Origin: an uncultured Clostridia bacterium
Lineage (GTDB): Bacteria; Bacillota; Clostridia; TANB77; CAG-508
Length of the DNA stretch: 39,118 nucleotides
NCBI GenBank assembly: GCA_947627755.1
Contig: CANQXD010000014.1
Coordinates: 1 to 39,118, forward strand
Reading direction: 5' to 3'
Shown here: piece by piece, positions 14,969 through 22,346 of the stretch
How positions within the stretch are numbered: the first letter of the stretch is position 1
Layout: every line of letters begins with the position of its first letter
Made by a program: the position numbers and the translations under genes
Notes under the pieces: generated by a model
Seen by the model: only the letters and a program-made list of their open reading frames with translations
The model's database searches: none
What the model was told of the DNA's origin: nothing

Positions 14969-15796
14969 GTGGATAAAATTAAAGTATTTGCCTTTGTAGG
15001 ACCATCTGGAACGGGAAAAAGTTACCGTGCACAAATGGTAGCAGGCGAAAATAACATATCTTATATTATAGATGATGGGTTGCTTGTAAATGAAAATGAA
15101 GTAGTAGCAGGTGAATCTGCAAAAAAAGCACCAACTAAAATAGAAACTGTAAAGCATGCTATATTTATTGAAAAAAAACAAAGAGATGAAATGATAAAAG
15201 CAATAAAAAAATATAAACCAGATTCTATTTTAATATTAGGAACATCAGATGATATGGTTGCAAAAATTGCAGAAAACTTAGGACTTCCTAAAATTCAAAA
15301 AACCATATATATTCAAGATGTAGCAACAGAAAATGAAATGGAAACAGCAAGAAATATTCGTGTAACACAAGGAAAGCATGTTATACCAGTACCTACATTT
15401 GAAATAAAAAAAGACTTTTCAGGTTACATATTAGACCCACTTCAAATTTTTAAATCAAAAGGAAGCGGACATGAGCCATACATTTCAGAAAAATCAATAA
15501 TAAGACCAACATTTAGCTACTTAGGAAACTTCACAATATCTGATACGGTCTTTCGTCAAATTGTAGAATATTTAGCAAAAAGAGAAGAAGGAATTGCAAA
15601 AGTTATACGTACTAGAGTAGAAAACTATGGAGAAGGACCTTCAATTTATATGGAAGTAAGCGTTGTGTATGGTCACAATGTAATCAATGAATTAAAAGCA
15701 TTCAAAGAAAAAAGTGCCAAAGAAATAGAAAAACTAACAACAATGAGCGTGCAAAAAATAACAGTTATTGCAAAATCAATTAGTATGCCAAATTAA
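14969..15796 (+). CDS. P-loop NTPase fused to an Asp23/Gls24-like domain
   Basis: The 275-residue protein starts with a P-loop, FVGPSGTGKS at about 9-18, followed by a IIDDGLLV segment (about 31-38) that could hold the acidic Mg-binding residue, and ends (about 180-275) in a segment resembling the Asp23/Gls24 (DUF322) family: SYLGNFTISDTVFRQIVEYLA, then YMEVSVVYGHNVINEL and SVQKITVIAKSI. Asp23 proteins in Firmicutes are envelope-associated alkaline shock proteins; this gene joins that fold to a nucleotide-binding module. I know of no assigned function. Start is GTG at 14969 after AAGGAG. cmk follows, separated by a repeat region. No membrane segment is visible. Confidence 0.7.
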   Translation: MDKIKVFAFVGPSGTGKSYRAQMVAGENNISYIIDDGLLVNENEVVAGESAKKAPTKIETVKHAIFIEKKQRDEMIKAIKKYKPDSILILGTSDDMVAKIAENLGLPKIQKTIYIQDVATENEMETARNIRVTQGKHVIPVPTFEIKKDFSGYILDPLQIFKSKGSGHEPYISEKSIIRPTFSYLGNFTISDTVFRQIVEYLAKREEGIAKVIRTRVENYGEGPSIYMEVSVVYGHNVINELKAFKEKSAKEIEKLTTMSVQKITVIAKSISMPN

Positions 15797-15866
15797 ATTG
15801 CCATTTGGGATGCCATTTGGGACGCCCTTTTTTGGCAATAAATTGCCATTTGGGACACCCCTTTGA
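15797..15866. repeat. repeated TTGCCATTTGGGA(C/T) motifs between two genes
   Basis: The motif occurs at 15798-15811, 15810-15822 (without the first T) and 15843-15855, with GGGACGCCC and GGGACACCC extensions. ATTGCCA near 15797 can pair with TGGCAAT at 15833-15839. A shorter copy, TTGCCATTTGG, lies at 16581-16591, after cmk. The GGGAC core recalls the repeats at 7105 and 11079. The element is the whole spacer between the P-loop gene and cmk. Confidence 0.75.
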
Positions 15867-15899
15867 GCTAAATAAAAATAATATAAAGGAGAAAAAATC

Positions 15900-16580
15900 A
15901 TGTCATTTATTGTAGCAATTGATGGACCAGCAGGTACAGGAAAAGGAACAGTTACCAAACTTTTATCAAAAGAAATGGGATTAGTAAATATTGATACAGG
16001 AGCAACTTATCGCTGTGTAGCTTTATACATGCTTAAAAATAATATCAAACTAGAAGAAAAAGAAAAGATTATTGCATCTTTGCCAAACATTCATATAGAT
16101 ATGAAAATAGAAGATGGAGAACAAACAATTTTCTTAAATGGAGAAGATGTTACCAAAGAAATTAGAAGTAAAGAAGTAACTCAAATTGTCTCACAAGTAT
16201 CTTCAATAAAAGAAGTACGTTTTGCCATGGTGGATGTGCAAAGAAATTTAGCAAAAGGAAAAGATGTTATTATGGAAGGTAGAGATATTACTACCTATGT
16301 TTTTCCAAATGCAGATGTAAAAATTTATTTAGATGCAGATGAAAAAGAAAGAGCACAAAGAAGATACAAAGAAATGCAAGAAAAAGGCATTGACATGTCT
16401 TATGAAGAAGTGCTAAAAAATATTCAAATTCGTGACAAAAACGATAAGGAAAAGGAAATAGGAGCATTAAAAATAGCAGAAGATGCTATTTACGTAGATA
16501 CCACTTTTTTAAGTGTAGAAGAAGAAAAAGAAAAGGTAAAACAAATTATTGAAGAAAAAAGAAGCCATTTTGCAAAGTAA
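15900..16580 (+). CDS. cmk: cytidylate kinase
   Basis: Cytidylate kinase phosphorylates CMP and dCMP. The 226-residue protein has the P-loop IDGPAGTGKGT, the DTGATYRC nucleotide-binding segment, the VIMEGRDITTYVFPNADVKIYLDA Walker B region, and the RAQRRYKEMQ lid. ATG at 15900 follows AAAGGAG. plsC follows 52 bases downstream, the usual clostridial arrangement, with rpsA farther on. Confidence 0.96.
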   Translation: MSFIVAIDGPAGTGKGTVTKLLSKEMGLVNIDTGATYRCVALYMLKNNIKLEEKEKIIASLPNIHIDMKIEDGEQTIFLNGEDVTKEIRSKEVTQIVSQVSSIKEVRFAMVDVQRNLAKGKDVIMEGRDITTYVFPNADVKIYLDADEKERAQRRYKEMQEKGIDMSYEEVLKNIQIRDKNDKEKEIGALKIAEDAIYVDTTFLSVEEEKEKVKQIIEEKRSHFAK

Positions 16581-16632
16581 TTGCCATTTGGCTTTGTTGA
16601 ACTTATACTAAAAAAGGAGAATGATTGTTAAA

Positions 16633-17229
16633 ATGAAACAAATTGGAAAGAAAATCATAAAGAAAATAGTAGAAGGTGCACTTTTTCTTTATTGCAAAAT
16701 AGTTCATAGAGTAAAAATAGAGGGAACAGAAAATATACCAATGGAAGGAGCAGTTATCTTTTGTGGAAATCATAGAAGCTTTTTAGACCCACCTTTAATG
16801 AAGGTAACTTGCAAAAGAGAAACCCACTTTTTAGCGAAAGAAAGCTTATATAGAAATCCATTTCTTGCTTTTTTAGGATGGGTATTTGAGGTTATTCCTG
16901 TTAAAAAAGATTCAAAAGATTTAAATGCCATTAAAGCTTCTTTGAAATATTTGAAAAAAGGGGAGAGTATTTCATTATACCCAGAAGGAACTAGAAATGG
17001 ACTTGCTAAAGGTGAAAAAGTAAAAGATGGAGCAGCATTTTTTGCAATAAGAACAGGAGCAAAAGTAGTACCAGTTGGAATTTCAGGAAAAAAAGGAGCT
17101 TTTTCAAAAGTAACTATTCGCTATGGCAAACCATTAGATTATAGCAAATACAAAGATGTAGATGAAAAAGAAGCATTAGAAACAGTAACTCAAGACATTA
17201 TGGACCATATTATAGAGCTTACAAAATAA
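16633..17229 (+). CDS. plsC: 1-acyl-sn-glycerol-3-phosphate acyltransferase
   Basis: PlsC acylates lysophosphatidic acid in phospholipid synthesis at the membrane. The protein contains the acyltransferase motifs NHRSFLDP (H-x4-D) and YPEGTRN, and VPVGISG. N-terminal KKIIKKIVEGALFLYCKIV is an amphipathic/hydrophobic anchor. Two starts are possible: ATG at 16621, which overlaps AAAAAGGAG almost completely, and ATG at 16633, 13 bases beyond it. I prefer 16633, but the spacing is long, so the start is uncertain by four codons. It follows cmk as in many Firmicutes. Confidence 0.92.
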   Translation: MKQIGKKIIKKIVEGALFLYCKIVHRVKIEGTENIPMEGAVIFCGNHRSFLDPPLMKVTCKRETHFLAKESLYRNPFLAFLGWVFEVIPVKKDSKDLNAIKASLKYLKKGESISLYPEGTRNGLAKGEKVKDGAAFFAIRTGAKVVPVGISGKKGAFSKVTIRYGKPLDYSKYKDVDEKEALETVTQDIMDHIIELTK

Positions 17230-17309
17230 AGTTTTATAAAAATTTTTTTTATTAAAATTTTGCCTTATGCAAATTTTTCTTATGAAATTAAAAAAATTAT
17301 AAAAAAGTA

Positions 17310-17338
17310 TTGACTTATGTAAATTATCATAATATACT
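17310..17338 (+). promoter_or_regulatory. sigma-A promoter of the candidate ncRNA
   Basis: TTGACT at 17310-17315 and TATACT at 17333-17338, spacing 17 bases. Confidence 0.8.
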
Positions 17339-17344
17339 AAATAC

Positions 17345-17718
17345 ATAAGTTAGCCAAGTGCTACTTATATGTAACTTCTCCTTAACACATATTCGTGTTA
17401 GGAGTACAACCACACATTCAAAATGGAGGACAAAACATGACAGCAAGAGGAAATCCCAGATCGATGAATCCTAATATTCTTAATAAGAAAAACATGTAGC
17501 GGCAGCCCCGGTAGCGGCAAAGCCAAAGGTGCGCAGTGATAGCGCGTAATGGGAGAAAAATCCTATATGAGAAAAGTCCCCGGGAAGTGGTTCTCTTAAG
17601 AATAATTAAGAGAAAAAAGATGTGAGTGAAGAGTCTAAGCATCTTCTATACCACGAAAACAGACTCAAAATAAAATTGAATAAAGAGATGGCGTTCAACT
17701 ATGTAGGACGTCATCTTT
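17345..17718 (+). ncRNA. candidate structured non-coding RNA with its own promoter and terminator
   Basis: The region between plsC and rpsA holds no long convincing gene, but it has a promoter (17310-17338), a terminator (17686-17720), and a G+C-rich core unlike the neighbouring AT-rich sequence. Foldable parts seen: a stem CTCCTTAACAC/GTGTTAGGAG (17378-17404), CCCGG 17507-17511 with CCGGG 17580-17584, GCGC/GCGC 17531-17545, GTGGT 17587-17591 with ACCAC 17650-17654, TTCTCTTAA/TTAAGAGAA 17591-17614, and AAGATG/CATCTT 17617-17645. GAGTCT in the last loop (17631-17636) is complementary to AGACTC (17661-17666), which makes a pseudoknot. I cannot match it to RNase P, SRP RNA, tmRNA or 6S RNA. It could be of the raiA-motif class, but that is a guess. 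The transcript would be about 375 nt. Confidence 0.72.
17437..17499 (+). CDS. possible 20-residue peptide inside the candidate ncRNA
   Basis: ATG at 17437 is preceded by GGAGG (17425-17429) at seven bases, and the frame runs to TAG at 17497-17499. The peptide (MTARGNPRSM, then NPNILNKKNM) is basic and has no hydrophobic part. It may be a real leader peptide, or a chance frame in a folded RNA. Evidence is only the good ribosome binding site. Confidence 0.3.
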   Translation: MTARGNPRSMNPNILNKKNM

Positions 17719-17720
17719 TG
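17686..17720 (+). terminator. terminator of the candidate ncRNA
   Basis: AGATGGCGTTC at 17686-17696 pairs with a segment ending CGTCATCT at 17716 (some G-T pairs), followed by TTTTGTTTTT. Confidence 0.82.
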
Positions 17721-17808
17721 TTTTTAATATTTTATCAAAATTTATATTGCTAAAAAATTTAACTATGTATTTTTAAGAAAAAAATAGTAAAAATATGGTA
17801 AAATTATG

Positions 17809-17837
17809 TTGACAACAAAAAAAGATTGCTATATAAT
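17809..17837 (+). promoter_or_regulatory. sigma-A promoter of rpsA
   Basis: TTGACA at 17809-17814 and TATAAT at 17832-17837, spacing 17 bases; a perfect consensus pair, 73 bases before rpsA. Confidence 0.85.
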
Positions 17838-17910
17838 AAAATAGTTCAAATTGAACAAATGCTAAAACCCTATTGTTTATAGCAAATTTACAAGAAAAAC
17901 AGGAGAAAAT

Positions 17911-19068
17911 ATGGAAAACGAAAAAGAACAATCTTTTGAAGAATTATATAAAGCATCTTTAAAAGAAACAAAATTAGAAAAAATAGTAACAGGAACTATT
18001 ATTAGCATAACTTCACAAGGAGAAATCTTTGTAGATTTACACTATAAAGCAGATGGAATCATTCCTAAAAAAGAATATAGTGATGACGAAAATGCAAATC
18101 CAAAAGAAGAATTTAAAGTAGGAGATAGCATTACAGCTATTGTATTAAAACAAAATGATGGTTTAGGAAATGTGTTGTTATCTTATAAACGTTATAAGGC
18201 ACAAGAAACCAAAAAAGAATTAGAACAAAAAGTAAATAATAGTGAAATTATAGAATCCGTAGTAACACAAGTAAATGAAAAAGGTTTAGTTACAACAATA
18301 AATAATATGAGAGTATTTATTCCAATGTCTTTATCTGGTATTCCTAGAGGAGAAGATGGAAGCTCTTTAAAAGGCCAAAAAGTAAGATATCGTATCACAG
18401 AATATGATGAAAAATCAAATCGTATCATTGGTTCTATTCGTAGCGTACTAGACGAAGAAAGAAAACAAAAACAAGAGGAATTTTGGAATACTGTAGAAGT
18501 AGGAAAAGAATATGAAGGAACAGTAGCAAGCTTAAGCGCTTATGGTGCTTTTGTAGATTTAGGAGCTGTGCAAGGCTTACTTCATGTATCTGAAATATCA
18601 TGGGATAGAAATGTTAAACCAAGTGATGTATTAAAGCAAGGTCAAAATATAAAAGTAACTATACTAGAATTAGACAAAGAAAATAAACGTTTAAAACTAA
18701 GTTATGAAGGTAAAGGTCCAAATCCATGGAACACAATAGAAAATAAATATCACATTGGTGATATAGTTACAGTTAAAGTAGTAAAAATGATGCCATTTGG
18801 TGCATTTGTAGAATTAGAACAAGGAATTGAAGGGCTAGTTCATATTTCACAAATTGCAGAAAAGAAAATTACAAAACCAGAAGAAGTATTAACATTAAAT
18901 GAAAAAGTTAATGCTAAAATTATAGATATTAACCTAGAAGCAAAGAAAATAGAACTTTCTATTAAAGAACTAGAAGGAACATCAAACGAGTACAAAGAAC
19001 AAAACGAAACAGAAAACAAAATAGAAAATGAAATAAAGGAAGAAAGTAAAGAAGAAATACAAGAATAG
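17911..19068 (+). CDS. rpsA: 30S ribosomal protein S1 homologue
   Basis: The 385-residue protein contains four S1 RNA-binding domains at about 25-95, 110-180, 195-265 and 280-350. The last two are the most canonical (GAFVDLGAVQGLLHVSEISW and GAFVELEQGIEGLVHISQIA). A Glu/Lys-rich tail follows residue 355. Clostridial S1 proteins often have four domains rather than six. ATG follows ACAGGAG. It has its own strong promoter and terminator. In many clostridia rpsA is linked to cmk, plsC and ispH; here ispH is absent and the ncRNA unit lies between. Confidence 0.94.
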   Translation: MENEKEQSFEELYKASLKETKLEKIVTGTIISITSQGEIFVDLHYKADGIIPKKEYSDDENANPKEEFKVGDSITAIVLKQNDGLGNVLLSYKRYKAQETKKELEQKVNNSEIIESVVTQVNEKGLVTTINNMRVFIPMSLSGIPRGEDGSSLKGQKVRYRITEYDEKSNRIIGSIRSVLDEERKQKQEEFWNTVEVGKEYEGTVASLSAYGAFVDLGAVQGLLHVSEISWDRNVKPSDVLKQGQNIKVTILELDKENKRLKLSYEGKGPNPWNTIENKYHIGDIVTVKVVKMMPFGAFVELEQGIEGLVHISQIAEKKITKPEEVLTLNEKVNAKIIDINLEAKKIELSIKELEGTSNEYKEQNETENKIENEIKEESKEEIQE

Positions 19069-19072
19069 TACT

Positions 19073-19100
19073 AAAGAGGTTACCAAATGTAACTTCTTTT
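19073..19100 (+). terminator. Rho-independent terminator after rpsA
   Basis: AAAGAGGTTAC pairs with GTAACTTCTTT around a five-base loop, followed by T. Confidence 0.8.
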
Positions 19101-19206
19101 CTACTGAAAATAAGAAATGAAACTACATATTGAAAATAATTTGAAAACAAGAAGAAGCATAAAGTATTGATAAAAATAAAAGATGAAATAAATGGGGGAA
19201 AATAAA

Positions 19207-21015
19207 ATGAAAAACGAAAAAATAAGAAATATAGCAATTATTGCACACGTAGACCACGGAAAGACAACATTAGTAGACTGTTTATTAAAACAAAGTCACG
19301 TATTTAGAGATAATGAACAAGTAGCAGAAAGAGTAATGGATTCTAACGATTTGGAAAAAGAAAGAGGAATTACAATTCTTTCTAAAAACACTTCTGTTAT
19401 GTACAATGATATAAAAATAAATATTGTAGATACACCAGGCCATGCAGACTTTGGTGGAGAAGTAGAACGTGTACTAAAAACAGTAGATGGCGTTCTTCTA
19501 TTAGTTGATGCTTTTGAAGGTCCAATGCCTCAAACAAGAGAGGTACTAAAAAAATCATTAGCATTAAACTTAAAACCAATTGTAGTAATCAATAAAATAG
19601 ATAGACCAGGTTCAAATCCAGCAAAAGTAGTAGACCAAGTATTAGAATTATTCATTGAACTTAATGCAAACGACGACCAATTGGACTTCCCAGTAGTTTA
19701 CGCTTCTGCAAAAAATGGGATTGCAAAAATGAACCTAGATGAAGAAAGTGATAATGTAAATTGCATTTTCGATACTATTATCAAATATATTGATGCACCA
19801 AATTGTGAAATAGAAGGGCCAGCTCAAATGCTAGTATCTAACATTGACTATGACGATTATTTAGGAAGAATTGCTGTAGGAAGAATTGAAAGAGGAAGCA
19901 TTAAGGTAGGTATGCCAATTGCAATTTGTAAGCAAGATAAAAACACACAAGGAAAAGTAGCAAAACTATTTGTATACCAAGGTTTAAAGAAAGTAGAAGT
20001 AGAAGAAGCAGTAGCAGGAGATATTGTTGCTTTATCTGGAATTGCAGACATCAACATTGGAGATACAATCTGCGATTTAAACAATCCTGAAAAAATACCA
20101 TTTGTAGATATTGATGAACCAACAGTATCTATGACATTTAGCGTAAATAATGGACCATTCGCAGGAAAAGAAGGTCAATATATAACTTCACGTCATATTC
20201 GTGATAGATTATTCAAAGAACTAGAAAGAAATGTAAGTCTTCGTGTAAAAGAAACAGATTCTGCTGATAGTTTCGAAGTATGCGGAAGAGGAGAATTACA
20301 TTTATCAGTTTTAATAGAAACTATGAGAAGAGAAGGTTTTGAACTAATAGTTTCTCGTCCAAAAGTTATCTTTAAAGAAATTGATGGCGTAAAATGTGAG
20401 CCAATGGAAAGATTAGTTGTTAATGTACCAGATGATTCTATTGGAACAGTTATTGAAAAATTAGGAAGACGTAAAGGTGAAATGCTAAACATGGAACCTG
20501 CAGAATTAGGACATACAAAAGTAGAATTTAAAATACCAGCTCGTGGTATTATTGGTTATAGAACAGAGTTCTTAACTGATACAAAAGGAGAAGGTACAAT
20601 GAACTCTATCTTTGATTCTTATGAACCATATAAAGGAGAAATTCAAGCAAGAACAAGAGGAGTGCTAGTTGCCTTTGAACAAGGAACCTCTGTTACTTAT
20701 GGTTTATACAATGCACAAGAAAGAGGAGAGCTTTTAATTGGAGCAGGTGTTGACGTATATGAAGGAATGATAGTAGGTATAAACTCAAGAAATGAAGATA
20801 TTGCAATTAACGTATGTAAAGAAAAACACTTAACCAATACCAGAGCTTCAGGTTCAGATGATGCACTTCGTTTAGTGCCACCACTTCAAATGTCTTTAGA
20901 AAAAGCAATTGAATTTATTGCAGAAGACGAATTAGTAGAAGTAACACCAAAAAATATTCGTTTAAGAAAGAAAATATTAGACACTAAAACAAGAGAAAGA
21001 GAAGCAAGAAGATAA
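19207..21015 (+). CDS. typA: ribosome-associated GTPase TypA/BipA
   Basis: TypA (BipA) is a translational GTPase related to EF-G that acts on the ribosome under stress and cold and during assembly. G1 is [11 protein letters not shown]2 RGITI, G3 [15 protein letters not shown] and G4 NKIDRPG. The EF-G-like domains and the TypA-specific C-terminal part ([39 protein letters not shown]) are complete in 602 residues. ATG 19207 is chosen: an in-frame ATG at 19192 overlaps the GGGGG ribosome binding site. A terminator follows. Confidence 0.96.
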   Translation: MKNEKIRNIAIIAHVDHGKTTLVDCLLKQSHVFRDNEQVAERVMDSNDLEKERGITILSKNTSVMYNDIKINIVDTPGHADFGGEVERVLKTVDGVLLLVDAFEGPMPQTREVLKKSLALNLKPIVVINKIDRPGSNPAKVVDQVLELFIELNANDDQLDFPVVYASAKNGIAKMNLDEESDNVNCIFDTIIKYIDAPNCEIEGPAQMLVSNIDYDDYLGRIAVGRIERGSIKVGMPIAICKQDKNTQGKVAKLFVYQGLKKVEVEEAVAGDIVALSGIADINIGDTICDLNNPEKIPFVDIDEPTVSMTFSVNNGPFAGKEGQYITSRHIRDRLFKELERNVSLRVKETDSADSFEVCGRGELHLSVLIETMRREGFELIVSRPKVIFKEIDGVKCEPMERLVVNVPDDSIGTVIEKLGRRKGEMLNMEPAELGHTKVEFKIPARGIIGYRTEFLTDTKGEGTMNSIFDSYEPYKGEIQARTRGVLVAFEQGTSVTYGLYNAQERGELLIGAGVDVYEGMIVGINSRNEDIAINVCKEKHLTNTRASGSDDALRLVPPLQMSLEKAIEFIAEDELVEVTPKNIRLRKKILDTKTREREARR

Positions 21016-21036
21016 AAGAATAAGATAAATAATAAG

Positions 21037-21068
21037 AAAAACCATTTGAACTAAACAAATGGTTTTTA
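21037..21068 (+). terminator. Rho-independent terminator after typA
   Basis: AAAAACCATTTG pairs perfectly with CAAATGGTTTTT around a seven-base loop. Confidence 0.85.
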
Positions 21069-21126
21069 AACACTTATTCACTAATAAAAATGTTAGGAAA
21101 TATATCATGGAATTAAAAAAATATGT

Positions 21127-21132
21127 TATAAT
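21127..21132 (+). promoter_or_regulatory. extended -10 promoter element for the gene at 21214
   Basis: TG at 21124-21125 precedes TATAAT at 21127-21132; no good -35 box is present, as is usual for extended -10 promoters. Confidence 0.5.
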
Positions 21133-21213
21133 ATATTTATCTATAAGAAAAATAGTATAAATAGATAAAACTTAAATGAAATTATAAAGTATAAGAAGAA
21201 AGGTAATTAAAAA

Positions 21214-21534
21214 ATGAGAGAAAATAGAACGAGTAAAGAATTTAGAGCAAGTTTTAAATTTGTAAACAACAGAATGCCCGGTGGATACATAGGAAGTCAT
21301 ATTTCACTTTATAATAATCAAGGAACAGAAAAAATAAGGATGGAAAGAAAGATAAGAAATGAAATTCAAGCAAAAATGAAAAAGATGGTAACTCAAAATA
21401 AAACTATAGAAGAAATACAAAAAGCATTAAACCAAGATGAATATAAAGCTTATGAACAATATTTCACGATTTGGATAGAAAATTGGATTATTAAATTAAA
21501 TCCAGATATAAAATCTATTATTATAAAGGGCTAA
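21214..21534 (+). CDS. hypothetical protein, possibly extended by a -1 frameshift to 21728
   Basis: The first frame gives 106 residues, with a basic N-terminal part (RENRTSKEFRASFKFVNN, GGYIGSHISLYNNQG) and helices with KKMVTQNKTIEEIQKALN. It stops at TAA (21532-21534). Directly before the stop is the slippery heptamer A_AAG_GGC (21525-21531) in the correct phase. In the -1 frame reading continues (KGLNRNKTQQEMTEKLEEL...) as a K/E/Q-rich sequence to TAG at 21726-21728, whose last base starts the next gene (GTG 21728). The full product would be about 171 residues. I do not recognise the family. It may be true frameshifting, a deletion, or two separate small frames (ATG at 21558 has no good ribosome binding site). 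Confidence 0.6.
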   Translation: MRENRTSKEFRASFKFVNNRMPGGYIGSHISLYNNQGTEKIRMERKIRNEIQAKMKKMVTQNKTIEEIQKALNQDEYKAYEQYFTIWIENWIIKLNPDIKSIIIKG

Positions 21535-21727
21535 ATAGAAATAAAACTCAACAAGAAATGACAGAAAAACTAGAAGAATTAAATAGCAAAACATATAAAT
21601 TATATAAAGAAACAATACAAAATAAAATTAGAAAAGAGATTGAATCAAAACAAGAAACTGAACTAAAGCAAAAGCAAGCAACTGAAACCATAGATAATCA
21701 AAACCAAGAAAAAGAAGAGGAAAGATA

Positions 21728-22318
21728 GTGAATAAAGAAGAACTAAAAAGAATAAAAGAAAAAGCCTTAAAAGAATACATTCCTATTATTATGGATGACA
21801 CATTAGAAGTGGTAGATAATATATTACAAGAATTAAAACCCAAAAGAATACTAGAAATTGGAACAGCAGTAGGCTATTCTGCTATGTGCTTTTCAGAATA
21901 TCTACAAGAAGGTGGAAAAATTGATACCATTGAACGTGATGAAGAAAGAGTAAAAGAAGCAAAAGAAAACATTAAAAAAGTAGGTGTTCAAAATAAAATT
22001 AACATTATGGAAGGAGATGCAGTAGAAATTTTGCCTACATTAAATGAAAAATATGATATGATATTTATAGATGCAGCAAAAGGAAAATATCCATTTTTCT
22101 TACAACAAGCTTTAAGAATGTTAAACAAAAATGGCGTAATTTTAGCAGATAATATTCTATATAAAGGCTATGTTATGAGTGATTATAATAAGCACAAACA
22201 ACGTACAGCCGTAAGAAATTTACGAGAATACATAGCAGAAGTAACAAACAATCCTAAATTAGAAACAGAAATTTTAGAAGTAGGAGATGGCCTTGCTATT
22301 TCCAAATTTATATTATAG
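21728..22318 (+). CDS. trmR: O-methyltransferase, TrmR-like (tRNA 5-hydroxyuridine methyltransferase)
   Basis: The 196-residue class I SAM-dependent methyltransferase has motif I EIGTAVGYSA, acidic residue of motif II IDTIERDE, motif III FIDAAKGKYP, and ADNILYKGYV. This is the YrrM/TrmR type of family 3 O-methyltransferases; TrmR methylates 5-hydroxyuridine at tRNA position 34 to 5-methoxyuridine. In Bacillus it is next to U32 genes, and a U32 gene lies 2.6 kb downstream here (24930), which supports the tRNA role. Start GTG at 21728 overlaps the TAG of the preceding frame, suggesting translational coupling. The assignment to TrmR rather than another O-methyltransferase is by similarity and context. 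Confidence 0.85.
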   Translation: MNKEELKRIKEKALKEYIPIIMDDTLEVVDNILQELKPKRILEIGTAVGYSAMCFSEYLQEGGKIDTIERDEERVKEAKENIKKVGVQNKINIMEGDAVEILPTLNEKYDMIFIDAAKGKYPFFLQQALRMLNKNGVILADNILYKGYVMSDYNKHKQRTAVRNLREYIAEVTNNPKLETEILEVGDGLAISKFIL

Positions 22319-22346
22319 TTTTTATAAAATATATAAGGAGAAAAAA

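Noticed and set aside
15776-15958. A repetitive 60-residue minus-strand frame
   Set aside because: It is a translation of the TTGCCATTTGGGAC repeats, opposite to two real genes.
17418-17642. A 74-residue minus-strand frame across the candidate ncRNA
   Set aside because: It is antisense to a region with plus-strand promoter, terminator and helices, has no ribosome binding site I can see, and its composition is typical of chance frames.
17345-17718. Group II intron, RNase P, SRP RNA or tmRNA in this region
   Set aside because: GTGCGCAG recalls an intron 5' end, but no domain V or reverse transcriptase is present. None of the conserved P4, SRP loop, or tag-peptide elements of the other RNAs is visible.
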